Origin: Acidimicrobiia bacterium | Lineage (GTDB): Bacteria; Actinomycetota; Acidimicrobiia; Acidimicrobiales; Poriferisodalaceae | Assembly (NCBI GenBank): GCA_022821985.1 | Contig: JAJECP010000026.1 | Coordinates: 46,970 to 110,969, forward strand | Length of the DNA: 64,000 nucleotides | Reading direction: 5' to 3' | In this document: positions 37,097-45,372 of the stretch, piece by piece | Position numbering within the stretch: the first letter of the stretch is position 1 | Layout of the letters: the number at the start of each line of letters is the position of its first letter | The notes under the pieces: generated by a model | Told to the model about the DNA's origin: nothing | The model's input: only the letters and a program-made list of their open reading frames with translations | Database searches by the model: none | Position numbers and translations under genes: made by a program

Positions 37097-38293
37097 ATGG
37101 CTCGTGATGCGGGGGCTGGTTCGGTAATCGTCGGGGGCACACGCACGCCGATCGGCAAGTTCAACGGCGGGCTGGCCGGCCTGACCGGCGCACAGCTCGG
37201 CGGCATTGCGATCGAGGGTGCACTGGAGCGATCCGGTGTTGCGGCGGGCGATGTCGACTACGTGGTGATGGGACAGGTGCTGCAGGCCGGCCAAGGCCAG
37301 ATCACCGCCCGGCAGGCTGCGACCCACGCCGGCATCTCCATGGAAGTGCCGGCCATCACCATCAACAAGGTCTGCCTGTCGGGTCTCAACGCGATCTACA
37401 TGGCCGACCAGATGATCGCAGCGGGCGACGCGGACGTGGTCGTGGCGGGCGGCATGGAATCGATGACCAACGCGCCGTACCTGCTGCCCGATGGGCGCAA
37501 CGGCATGCGCATGGGCTCGGGCACGGTGCTCGACGCGATGATCCACGACGGCCTGTGGTGCGCCTTCGACGACGGTCACATGGGCGACGGCACCGAGCGG
37601 GACGCGGCGAGTGCGGGGATCTCGCGCAGCGCGATGGACGAGTACTCGGCCCAGTCGCACGAACGCGCGGCGGCCGCGCAGAAGGACGGCCGCTTCGACG
37701 ACGAGATCGTGGCCGTCAGCATCCCTCAGCGCCGCGGCGATCCGCTGACGGTGCTCGACGACGAAGGCATCCGGCCCGGGACCACACCCGAGAGCCTGTC
37801 GGGCCTGCGGCCGGCGTTCGCATCCGACGGTGCGGTGACGGCCGGCAATGCATCGCAGATCTCCGACGGCGGCTGCGCGCTGGTGGTGATGTCGCCCGAG
37901 GCCGCCGAGCGCTACGGCGTCGAACCGCTCGCGGAGGTTGTCTCGTACGGCATGGTGGCTGGGCCCGACACCTGCCTGCTGCACCAGCCGGCGAATGCGA
38001 TCCGCCGTGCGCTCGAGCGCACCGACCTCGACGTGAGCGACTTGTCGCTGTTCGAGATCAACGAGGCCTTCGCCGCGGTGGCCGTGGCGTCGACGGAGGA
38101 TCTGGGCGTGTCACCGGACATCGTGAACCCCAACGGCGGTGCGGTGGCGCTCGGCCATCCCATCGGCATGTCGGGAGCTCGTCTGGCACTCACCCTCGCC
38201 AGCGAGCTGCGCCGCCGTGACGGCGGCTTAGGTGCAGCGGCGCTGTGCGGAGGCGGCGGCCAAGGCGACGCCATCGTCCTGCGAGTTGCATAG
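37097..38293 (+). CDS. Acetyl-CoA acetyltransferase (thiolase)
   Basis: Condenses two acetyl-CoA to acetoacetyl-CoA, or the reverse. 398 residues from ATG 37097. Intact catalytic motifs are NKVCLSGLNAI with nucleophile Cys93, GGMESMTNAPYL, NEAFAAVA, NPNGGAVALGHPIGMSG with the catalytic His, and ALCGGGGQGDA with the second Cys. Short-chain biosynthetic thiolase is the closest type. Divergent placement next to ccr-epi suggests the first step of the same acetate-assimilation route (acetoacetyl-CoA to crotonyl-CoA to ethylmalonyl-CoA). Confidence 0.94.
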   Translation: MARDAGAGSVIVGGTRTPIGKFNGGLAGLTGAQLGGIAIEGALERSGVAAGDVDYVVMGQVLQAGQGQITARQAATHAGISMEVPAITINKVCLSGLNAIYMADQMIAAGDADVVVAGGMESMTNAPYLLPDGRNGMRMGSGTVLDAMIHDGLWCAFDDGHMGDGTERDAASAGISRSAMDEYSAQSHERAAAAQKDGRFDDEIVAVSIPQRRGDPLTVLDDEGIRPGTTPESLSGLRPAFASDGAVTAGNASQISDGGCALVVMSPEAAERYGVEPLAEVVSYGMVAGPDTCLLHQPANAIRRALERTDLDVSDLSLFEINEAFAAVAVASTEDLGVSPDIVNPNGGAVALGHPIGMSGARLALTLASELRRRDGGLGAAALCGGGGQGDAIVLRVA

Positions 38294-38354
38294 CCGCCCA
38301 ATCCGGTCGATCCCTCCTCACCGACGCCTCGCAACGGCAGGGGCGCGAGCCGGC

Positions 38355-38744
38355 TCAGGCGGCCTCGGGTCGGGCGAGCACTTCGGTGGCAACACAGAGC
38401 GGCCAGAGGGCAGCTTGCACGGCATCGCTGACCGCAGCGGCGTCGGCGGCGGGAACCTCCAGGTAGATGCGGCTCGCTGCGAGCAGCTCGGTCAACCGGG
38501 CGAAGGGTGCCGGGTCGACCAGCATCGCCCCGACGACGGCCGCCGGTGCGGTGGCGATCGCCAGCAGCGCGCCGCACGGATCCACGAACACTGCAGCGAC
38601 GCCTCGCGGCGAGGCACCGGCACTCAGGCACAGTGCCCGGGCGTGGCACGGCCCGGCCACCATCACACGCTCGTTGGGCGACGGACGGAACACCGCAACC
38701 GGCAAGTCGTGTGATGTTCGGTTGTCGGGATCGAAGGCAGCCAT
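38355..38744 (-). CDS. Hypothetical protein downstream of recR
   Basis: 129 residues from ATG 38744, with a clear AAGGAG ribosome site four bases before the ATG. Alanine-rich alternating helices and strands (AAVFVDPCGALLAIATA; SRIYLEVPAADAAAVSDAV) that could form a small roadblock-like or ACT-like fold. No family is recognised and no motif suggests catalysis. It follows recR on the same strand after a 77-bp gap and may share its transcript. Confidence 0.65.
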   Translation of the reverse strand: MAAFDPDNRTSHDLPVAVFRPSPNERVMVAGPCHARALCLSAGASPRGVAAVFVDPCGALLAIATAPAAVVGAMLVDPAPFARLTELLAASRIYLEVPAADAAAVSDAVQAALWPLCVATEVLARPEAA

Positions 38745-38821
38745 GGCACTCCTTGGGAGTGCAGGCCGCCGGGGAAGTGTCAGCCGGACCGTAAGCAGGT
38801 ACAGCTCATCCGTCCAGCGAT

Positions 38822-39418
<597 letters not shown>

Positions 39419-39455
39419 GTCTGTTCCCGCCGCTGGTGGTGGTCAACCAAGGCTG

Positions 39456-41306
39456 TCAGGTCGCGTCCTCGTCGTCGCGGATCACGACCGAGCCGGGGAA
39501 GCGATCCACGATCCGCTGCACCTTCGCTTCTTGCGAGGATGCAGGCGCGACTGCCTCCTGCGAAGGCGCTGATGGGGTCGGGCTGGAAATCTCGGCCGGT
39601 TGCGCAACGTCCTCGGGCGGAGGACCAGGTGCACTGCTTGGATCCGTCACCTCGAGGCGGACTGTTTGATCGAGCAATTCCGACAGGACCGGCTCTACCT
39701 CGTTGCTGCGGCGCCGGGCCTGCGCGAGGGGCACGCCCTCGTTCAGCCGGACGGTCACCACATTGCGCTCGTGGGCGAGAACGGTTGCGTCACGGAATAG
39801 ACCTGCGGCGACCGGACGCAGCTTCCCAACAATCAGGGACTCCCACATGCGTTGGAGCTCGGGAGCCGTCATCGCCGAGCCGGAGGCCGGTGCAGGCTCG
39901 GCCGTCGTGGGCGGCTGCGCGTCCGCGCCGGGCGACGTAGCGGGAGGCGAGGGCGCGGCAGCGGCCTCGATCGTCGGATCCGGCCGAGGTTCGGGAGGCA
40001 CCTGCGCAGCAACGGACTCAGCCGGGGCGGGCGGCGCAGCCTGAGCGGAGAGCGCATCGGATGCACCGGGCGCAGCGTCGGCGGCGGGCGCTGGCGGGGG
40101 CGGCGGGGCGGCGGGCGGGGCATCTAGCGAGGGGGGCGCGGTGGTTGCGGCCATTGCTGCCCGGGCTGCAGCGGGGCCGGCGGCGGGGGGCGCTGGAGCG
40201 CCGGCTTCACCACGGGCCGGCGCTGAGGCGGGCGGCGCAGCGTCGGGCGTGCCTGCGCCCAGTGCTTCATCGGCGAGCAGGCCTACCAGGGCGCCTTCCA
40301 GCGTCAGGCGGCGGTCGGCCGATTGGGGCATCTGCGCCAAGGCACTGCCGAGCGCCTCGAGTGCCCGCACGTTTCTGCGGCGACCCATACCATCGCTCAG
40401 CTCCCGCGCCGAGACGATGTCGGCCGGTGGCAGCTCAGCGGGCTCCACGCCGGCACCCACCAGGAACATGTCACGCAGGCGGCGTGCGGTGCGCTCGGCC
40501 AGATCGCGGGCATCGACACCCGCAGCTGTGGCCTCGGCCACGGCGATGAGCGTCGCGGCCAGGTCGGCGCGTGCCAACGCCTGCACCAGCGCATTCACAT
40601 CAGTGCGATCGTCAGGGATGCCGCCGGCCGCCAGCACTGTGTCGAGCGCCGAGAGCGCATCGCGCACCGACCCGGCGCCGCGTTCGGTCACATAGTCGAC
40701 GACGGCATCATCGACCGGCGCACCGGCGGCTTCGGCGATGGCTCGCACATGCGGCGCCATCTCGTCGGCGCCCACCAGCGACAGCTCGTACTGCTGGGTG
40801 CGGCTGCGGATGGTGGGCAGCACCTTGTTCGGATCGGTGGTGGCCAAAATGAACACCACGTGGGACGGCGGTTCCTCCAAGGTCTTGAGCAGCGCATTGG
40901 ACGCCGCCGCAGAGAGCATGTGCACCTCGTCGAGCAGGTACACCTTGCGTCGCCCGGAGCTGACCAGGGCCGCCTTCTCGGTCATGTCGCGGATGTGATT
41001 CACCGAGTTGTTGGACGCCGCGTCGAGCTCGATGAGGTCCATCGAGGTGCCCGCTGCAACGGCGATGCAGCTGTCGCAGATGCCGCATGGCTCACCCTCG
41101 TCGGTGAGCGCCTCGCAGTTGAGCGCCTTGGCCAGGATGCGGGCGGTGGAGGTCTTGCCGGTGCCGCGAGGACCGCTCAGCAAGTACGCATGACCGACGC
41201 GGTCCTCGCGTACGGCGTTGCGCAAGGCCCGAACCAAGTGCGGCTGTCCGACCACCTCCGCAAACCGCTGAGGCCGGAACCTCCGGTAAAGCGACTGGTG
41301 CTGCAT
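39456..41306 (-). CDS. dnaX: DNA polymerase III gamma/tau subunit
   Basis: Clamp-loader ATPase. 616 residues. Conserved opening SLYRRFRPQRFAEVVGQPHL, Walker A GPRGTGKTSTARILAK, a zinc module with Cys residues (CEALTDEGEPCGICDSC), Walker B VYLLDEVHML, and EEPPSHVVFILATTDPNKVLPTIRSR sensor 1 region. Residues from about 365 to 475 are a low-complexity Ala/Pro linker, then a C-terminal conserved region (LQRMWESLIVGKLRPVAAGLF) for tau-type contacts. No frameshift signal for a short gamma form was seen. It is divergent from ffs and precedes recR. Confidence 0.96.
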   Translation of the reverse strand: MQHQSLYRRFRPQRFAEVVGQPHLVRALRNAVREDRVGHAYLLSGPRGTGKTSTARILAKALNCEALTDEGEPCGICDSCIAVAAGTSMDLIELDAASNNSVNHIRDMTEKAALVSSGRRKVYLLDEVHMLSAAASNALLKTLEEPPSHVVFILATTDPNKVLPTIRSRTQQYELSLVGADEMAPHVRAIAEAAGAPVDDAVVDYVTERGAGSVRDALSALDTVLAAGGIPDDRTDVNALVQALARADLAATLIAVAEATAAGVDARDLAERTARRLRDMFLVGAGVEPAELPPADIVSARELSDGMGRRRNVRALEALGSALAQMPQSADRRLTLEGALVGLLADEALGAGTPDAAPPASAPARGEAGAPAPPAAGPAAARAAMAATTAPPSLDAPPAAPPPPPAPAADAAPGASDALSAQAAPPAPAESVAAQVPPEPRPDPTIEAAAAPSPPATSPGADAQPPTTAEPAPASGSAMTAPELQRMWESLIVGKLRPVAAGLFRDATVLAHERNVVTVRLNEGVPLAQARRRSNEVEPVLSELLDQTVRLEVTDPSSAPGPPPEDVAQPAEISSPTPSAPSQEAVAPASSQEAKVQRIVDRFPGSVVIRDDEDAT

Positions 41307-41370
41307 CTCGCGGCGATCCTAAGAGGCGGGGCAGAGATTCGCCGACCGCTTTCTGACCGCCAGTTGCTTG

Positions 41371-41411
41371 CCGCTCCTGTTCGCTGTCGCTCACGGGGCC
41401 GCTAGGCCCCG
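41371..41411 (+). repeat. Dispersed intergenic repeat, degenerate copy 2
   Basis: CCGCTCCTGTTCGCTGTCGC and the following bases to 41411 match the left half of the 67-bp repeat at 62951 with several substitutions and one-base insertions. It lies between the dnaX start and the ffs promoter. Confidence 0.6.
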
Positions 41412-41415
41412 ACGG

Positions 41416-41445
41416 TGACTTATTGGGCGGTGCTGCGGTTATCGT
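41416..41445 (+). promoter_or_regulatory. Candidate ffs promoter
   Basis: TGACTT (41416-41421) and TATCGT (41440-41445) with an 18-base spacer, 6-8 bases before the predicted 5' end of the SRP RNA. Elements are near the sigma-70-type consensus; assignment is by position. Confidence 0.45.
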
Positions 41446-41450
41446 TCGGG

Positions 41451-41590
41451 GCGTGTCGCCGTCTGACGTGGCGGCCGGGTCCTGTGCGACGGCGACCCGT
41501 GAACCGAGTCAGGGCCGGGAGGCAGCAGCTCTCAGCGGACCTCGTTGTGTGCCGCAGATCGCCTGGCCGCCTCGCCAGACGGCGACACGC
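41451..41590 (+). ncRNA. ffs: Signal recognition particle RNA (4.5S type)
   Basis: The universally conserved Ffh-binding core is visible: GTGAACCGAGTCAGGGCCGG, then the GGAGGCAGCAGCTCTCA tetraloop-side segment and TGTGTGCCGCAGAT. The ends, 41451-41465 and 41576-41590, are perfectly complementary over 15 bases (GCGTGTCGCCGTCTG with its reverse complement), which closes the rod. The length of about 140 is longer than the 114 of E. coli. It has its own promoter-like boxes and a strong hairpin terminator and is followed by tRNA-Ser. Placement beside dnaX is common in actinobacteria. Confidence 0.93.
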
Positions 41591-41597
41591 CTGCTTC

Positions 41598-41622
41598 GCA
41601 GGGATCGTCGTGCGATCCCTGC
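41598..41622 (+). terminator. Hairpin terminator after ffs
   Basis: GCAGGGATCG (41598-41607), loop TCGTG, CGATCCCTGC (41613-41622): a perfect 10-bp stem 8 bases past the ffs end and just before tRNA-Ser. No T-run follows, as is common in high-GC genomes. It may also mark a processing site. Confidence 0.65.
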
Positions 41623-41630
41623 AACGGTAC

Positions 41631-41719
41631 GGAGAGTTGCCAGAGTGGACGAATGGGCTCGCTTGGAAAGCGTGTGAGGCTTTCATCGGCCTCCGTGGGT
41701 TCGAATCCCACACTCTCCG
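41631..41719 (+). tRNA. tRNA-Ser, anticodon GGA
   Basis: Acceptor GGAGAGT pairs with ACTCTCC, discriminator G. D-stem CCA/TGG, anticodon loop TTGGAAA, a long class II variable arm (GAGGC with GCCTC) and T-loop TTCGAAT between GTGGG and CCCAC. One U-U mismatch occurs in the anticodon stem. No encoded CCA. It reads UCC and, by wobble, UCU codons. Confidence 0.93.
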
Positions 41720-41738
41720 CATGTCAGACTGAGCAGTG

Positions 41739-42737
41739 ATGACCAGCTCCGGGCTGCCCACTCGGGACGCCAAGGGTTACGAGCCGGACCTGCCCATCTC
41801 GGTGTCCACGATCCTGGACTGGCCGCCGCGGCCGCTGGCGACCCTGCGGCACATCTCGCTCATGATGCTCCCCCAGGGAATGCTCTGGGTGGCGATGTCG
41901 GCGGTGGTGTGGAACTTCTTCACGCCGTCCATGGAGCGCATGGCCAGCCTGCACCCCAGGTGGATCTTGGAGATCTACGTCCGCAACGTGGTGCTGTTCA
42001 CGCTGGTTGCGGGGACGCTGCACGTGGCGCTGTACGTGAGGCGGGTGCAGCAGCAGCGCTACAAGTACAACCGCCAGTGGCTCAGCACCACCAACCGGGC
42101 GTTCCTGTGGAACAACCAGACCCGCGACAACATCTTCTGGTGCCTGGTCAGCGGCTGCGCCGTCTGGTCGGCCTATGAGGCGCTGACCATGTGGTTCTAC
42201 GCCAACGACTGGATCCCGTCGGTGGAGTGGGGAACCTGGTGGCCGTACATCTGCGCGCTCACGGTGATTGCGTCGCTGTGGTCGGTGGTGCACTTCTATT
42301 GCATCCACCGGGTGCTGCACATGCGCTGGGTCTACGACCACGTGCACTACCTGCATCATCGCAACGTGAACACCGGGCCGTGGAGCGGGCTGTCGATGCA
42401 CCCGGTCGAGCACATGATGTACCTCAGCATGATCGTGCTGTGGTGGGTGGTGCCCGCCCACCCGTTCATCCTGATCCTCACGCTGCTGTCCAACGCCGTG
42501 GCCACCTCGTTCTCCCACTCAGGATTCGAGCGCTTCGAGATCGGCAAGCGCGAGGGGCCGACGATGGCCGGCGCCGACTACTTCCACCACCTGCATCATC
42601 GCTACTTCGAGTGCAACTACGGCAACCGGCCCGTGCCGCTCGACAAGCTGTTCGGCACCTTCCACGACGGCACTCCCGAGGCCCACGCCCGGATGCGTGA
42701 GCGAGCCAAACGGAGGCGCGGCATCACTGCCGCTTGA
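41739..42737 (+). CDS. Fatty acid hydroxylase (sterol desaturase) superfamily membrane protein
   Basis: 332 residues from ATG 41739; a GTG three bases earlier adds one residue. Several membrane helices and the histidine clusters that bind the di-iron site: HFYCIHRVLH, HVHYLHHRNVN, MHPVEHMMY, FSHSGFERF and FHHLHHRYFECNYG. Such enzymes hydroxylate or desaturate lipids, sterols or carotenoids with O2. The substrate is unknown. It sits 19 bases after a tRNA gene and before tadA, a position usually without a lipid gene, so it may have been inserted there. Confidence 0.9.
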   Translation: MTSSGLPTRDAKGYEPDLPISVSTILDWPPRPLATLRHISLMMLPQGMLWVAMSAVVWNFFTPSMERMASLHPRWILEIYVRNVVLFTLVAGTLHVALYVRRVQQQRYKYNRQWLSTTNRAFLWNNQTRDNIFWCLVSGCAVWSAYEALTMWFYANDWIPSVEWGTWWPYICALTVIASLWSVVHFYCIHRVLHMRWVYDHVHYLHHRNVNTGPWSGLSMHPVEHMMYLSMIVLWWVVPAHPFILILTLLSNAVATSFSHSGFERFEIGKREGPTMAGADYFHHLHHRYFECNYGNRPVPLDKLFGTFHDGTPEAHARMRERAKRRRGITAA

Positions 42738-42792
42738 GACCGTTGCCTGACGCTGCCGCTTGACATTGGGCAGCAGCGGCCACACTGCGGGT

Positions 42793-43239
42793 GTGACAGA
42801 CGAAGCAGCCATCGAGTTGGCGTTGGAACAAGCCCGGCTGGCTGCGGCGGCCGGCGAGGTGCCGGTCGGCGCTGTGGTGATCGTCGACGGCCAGGTGCTG
42901 GCCGCACGGCACAACGAGCGCGAGACCACCAACGACCCCACAGCGCACGCCGAGGTGCTGGCCCTGCGCGATGCCGCCACGGCGATCGGCGACTGGCGGC
43001 TGAGCGGCGCAACGCTGGCCGTGACGCTCGAGCCGTGCCCGATGTGCGCGGGGGCTGCGCTGTCAGCCCGGGTGGCCCGGGTGGTGTTCGGGGCCTACGA
43101 CCCCAAGGCGGGTGCCGCGGGAACGCACTACAACCTGCTGGTGGACCCCCGCTTCAACCACAACGCCGAGGTAGTCGGTGGCGTGCTCGAAAACGAGTGC
43201 GGCGCCCTGCTCAGCGAGTTCTTCAGCGCCCACCGCTGA
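42793..43239 (+). CDS. tadA: tRNA-specific adenosine deaminase
   Basis: Converts A34 of tRNA-Arg(ACG) to inosine so that CGU, CGC and CGA are read. 148 residues from GTG 42793; homology begins AAIELALEQARLAAAAGEVPVG. Zinc and catalytic motifs are AHAEVLAL and EPCPMCAGAAL, then VVFGAYDPKAGAAGTHYNLL typical of TadA. Its substrate tRNA-Arg(ACG) is encoded at 63020-63093 in this window. A tRNA-Ser gene follows on the opposite strand. Confidence 0.95.
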   Translation: MTDEAAIELALEQARLAAAAGEVPVGAVVIVDGQVLAARHNERETTNDPTAHAEVLALRDAATAIGDWRLSGATLAVTLEPCPMCAGAALSARVARVVFGAYDPKAGAAGTHYNLLVDPRFNHNAEVVGGVLENECGALLSEFFSAHR

Positions 43240-43287
43240 TTCGCTCACGGCGCAGCCGCACGGCGCTCGGGAGCGGCCGGTGTGTGG

Positions 43288-43374
43288 CGGAAGGTGTGGG
43301 ATTCGAACCCACGGTGACCCGAAGGCCACAACGGTTTTCGAGACCGCCCCATTCGTCCGCTCTGGCAACCTTCC
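43288..43374 (-). tRNA. tRNA-Ser, anticodon CGA
   Basis: On the minus strand: acceptor GGAAGGT with ACCTTCC, discriminator G, D-stem CCA/TGG, anticodon loop CTCGAAA, long variable arm around GGCCTTCGGGTC, and T-arm GTGGG-TTCGAAT-CCCAC. No encoded CCA. It reads UCG codons. It is located between convergent tadA and xseA. Confidence 0.93.
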
Positions 43375-43481
43375 GCAGCGCACCCTATCGACGCCTGTAC
43401 GGCTGACCGCTTGGCTCGCAGCCCGGCTGGCGTGGCGTAATTCGGTCGCGACGCGGACGAATTCGTGACAGCCTCAGAGCC

Positions 43482-44957
43482 GTGAGCAGCGCTGTCGAAG
43501 GCATCAGGGCCGCAGCCGGGGACCCGGCAGGCCAGCCCGACGGCACGTGGTCGGTCTCGGACCTGACGGCCGCAGTCGGCGACACGATCAAGCAGGCCTT
43601 CCCCAGTGAGGTCTGGGTGCGCGGCGAGATCATCGGCTACTCGGTGGCGGCGAGCGGCCACGTCTACTTCAACCTCATCGAGCCGGGTTCGGGCAACGAT
43701 CGCCGGGGCGCACGCATGCGGGTGGCGCTGTTCAAGGGGCGCCAGCGCCTGGTGAACCGCGATCTCGCCGCAGCGGGCGGTCTGACGCTCGACGACGGCA
43801 TCGAGGTGCGGATCCGCGCCGAGGTGGAGTACTACGCCGGCAGCGGGCAGGTGCAGCTCATCATGAGCGGCGTCGACCCGCACTTCACGCTCGGCGTGCT
43901 GGCCGCCGACCGCGAGCGGATCCTCGCCGAGCTGGTCGAATCGGGTCTGCTGCGGCGCAACGCCGCTGTGCCGCTGCCGCTGGTGCCGCTGCGCGTCGGG
44001 CTCGTGACGGCCGACGGCAGCGCAGCCCATGCCGACTTCACCCATGAGCTGGCGGCAAGCGGTTATGCGTTCGAAGTGCTGCTGTGCGACGCCCGAGTGC
44101 AGGGCGTCACGGCCGAGACCGATCTGGTAGCTGCGCTGCACACGCTCGGGCAGACCGACGTCGACGTGATCGCCGTGGTGCGCGGCGGTGGCGATCGCAC
44201 CGACCTGCTGGCGTTCGACCTCGCGAGCGTGGCAAAGGCCATTGCGCTGTGCCCGCTGCCAGTGTTCTGCGGGATCGGTCACGAGATCGACACCTCGGTG
44301 GCCGACCAGGTGGCACACACGGCTGCCAAGACTCCGACGGCTTGCGCCGCCGCGCTCGTCGCCCATGTCGCCGCGTTCGACGAACGCCTGGCTCGAACCC
44401 ATCGCGAGGTGGACCGGCTTGCCCGCTCCCGGGCCGCTGGCGCAGCGGCACGCCTCGCCACTGCTCGGAGCGCGCTAGGTCTGCAGGCCGAGCGTCGCCT
44501 CGTCCGCCCGCGCGCGTGGCTCGGCGAGGCTCGGCTGCGGCTGGGCCATCACACGCAACGTCACTGCCGCGCTGCGGCCGCCACACTCGCCGGCGCCCGC
44601 CAAGCGCTGCAGCGCAGCCGTAGCCATGTGCAGCGCGGCGCGGTGTCGCTCGCTTCCCAAGGACCCCGGTTAGAACGAGCCTCGGCGCGACGCCTCGGCG
44701 CCGCGAAGGCCCGGCTGCGCTCTGCATCGGTACTGGTGTCGGCGGTTGGGCCCAAGCGAACCTTGGCCCGGGGTTTTTCGATCACGCGCGCGGCCGACGG
44801 CAGCATCGTGCGCCAGATGCCTGCCGCCGGCGACACGATCTCCACCGAAACCCAGCACGCCGTGTTTGCCAGCGTTGTGCGAGACGACCACGCGACCGGC
44901 GATGAGCCCAACAGGCTGGCTGACGGTCCGACAACGGGAAGGACAACTGATGGCTGA
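43482..44957 (+). CDS. xseA: Exodeoxyribonuclease VII large subunit
   Basis: Catalytic subunit of a single-strand DNA nuclease in repair. 491 residues from GTG 43482. N-terminal OB-fold (EVWVRGEIIGYSVAASGHVYFNL), then the catalytic domain with LPLVPLRVGLVTADGSAAHADF, VVRGGGDRTDLLAFD and GIGHEIDTSVADQVAH, then a long Arg/Ala-rich coiled-coil (about 300-420), and the C-terminal LARGFSITRAADGSIV. The stop overlaps the xseB start by 8 bases (ATGGCTGA). Confidence 0.95.
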   Translation: MSSAVEGIRAAAGDPAGQPDGTWSVSDLTAAVGDTIKQAFPSEVWVRGEIIGYSVAASGHVYFNLIEPGSGNDRRGARMRVALFKGRQRLVNRDLAAAGGLTLDDGIEVRIRAEVEYYAGSGQVQLIMSGVDPHFTLGVLAADRERILAELVESGLLRRNAAVPLPLVPLRVGLVTADGSAAHADFTHELAASGYAFEVLLCDARVQGVTAETDLVAALHTLGQTDVDVIAVVRGGGDRTDLLAFDLASVAKAIALCPLPVFCGIGHEIDTSVADQVAHTAAKTPTACAAALVAHVAAFDERLARTHREVDRLARSRAAGAAARLATARSALGLQAERRLVRPRAWLGEARLRLGHHTQRHCRAAAATLAGARQALQRSRSHVQRGAVSLASQGPRLERASARRLGAAKARLRSASVLVSAVGPKRTLARGFSITRAADGSIVRQMPAAGDTISTETQHAVFASVVRDDHATGDEPNRLADGPTTGRTTDG

Positions 44958-45207
44958 AGAAGCCGACAATGGCACGGGCGCCGGTGACACCGAGTTCGGT
45001 GGCTACGCCGAGTCGATGGCCGAGCTCGAGGGAATCTTGGCGAGCCTCGAGAGCGACGACGTCGACATCGACACGCTGGCGTCGCAGGTCGAGCGAGCCT
45101 CCCTGCTGATTGCACACTGCGAAGGGCGCCTACGCGCCACTGAGCTGTCGCTGACCAGCATCCTCGCTCAGCATGATCCGGCGGCGACTGCGGAGGAAGA
45201 CTCCTGA
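44950..45207 (+). CDS. xseB: Exodeoxyribonuclease VII small subunit
   Basis: 85 residues from ATG 44950 inside the end of xseA. Core motif YAESMAELEGILASLESDDVDIDTLASQVERASLLIAHCEGRL is the standard three-helix XseB pattern. Small subunits coat the coiled-coil of XseA and are needed for activity; the 8-base overlap ensures coupled translation. A hairpin terminator lies 23 bases past its stop. Confidence 0.93.
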   Translation: MAEEADNGTGAGDTEFGGYAESMAELEGILASLESDDVDIDTLASQVERASLLIAHCEGRLRATELSLTSILAQHDPAATAEEDS

Positions 45208-45229
45208 GCCGTGGCCGTAGGGGCATGTG

Positions 45230-45265
45230 TGGACCGAGGGAGTTGGTGGGCGCTCCCCCGGTCCA
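45230..45265 (+). terminator. Hairpin terminator after xseB
   Basis: TGGACCG-A-GGGAG, a 10-base loop, CTCCC-C-CGGTCCA: a 5+7 bp stem with a single A-C mismatch, 23 bases past the xseB stop. No T-run. Confidence 0.6.
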
Positions 45266-45309
45266 CTGGCGCGTCACGGGCCGGTGGAAAACCCGGAGCG
45301 CACGCTCAC

Positions 45310-45349
45310 GCCGCCGCGGAATCTGCCCACTGTGAGTGACCGCGGCGGC
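45310..45349. promoter_or_regulatory. Inverted repeat in the S9 peptidase leader
   Basis: GCCGCCGCGG (45310-45319) and CCGCGGCGGC (45340-45349) are perfect 10-bp arms around 20 bases, ending 23 bases before the peptidase ATG. It could be an operator or leader hairpin; role unknown. Confidence 0.4.
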
Positions 45350-45372
45350 TCGTCTGAACCAACGAGGAACCT

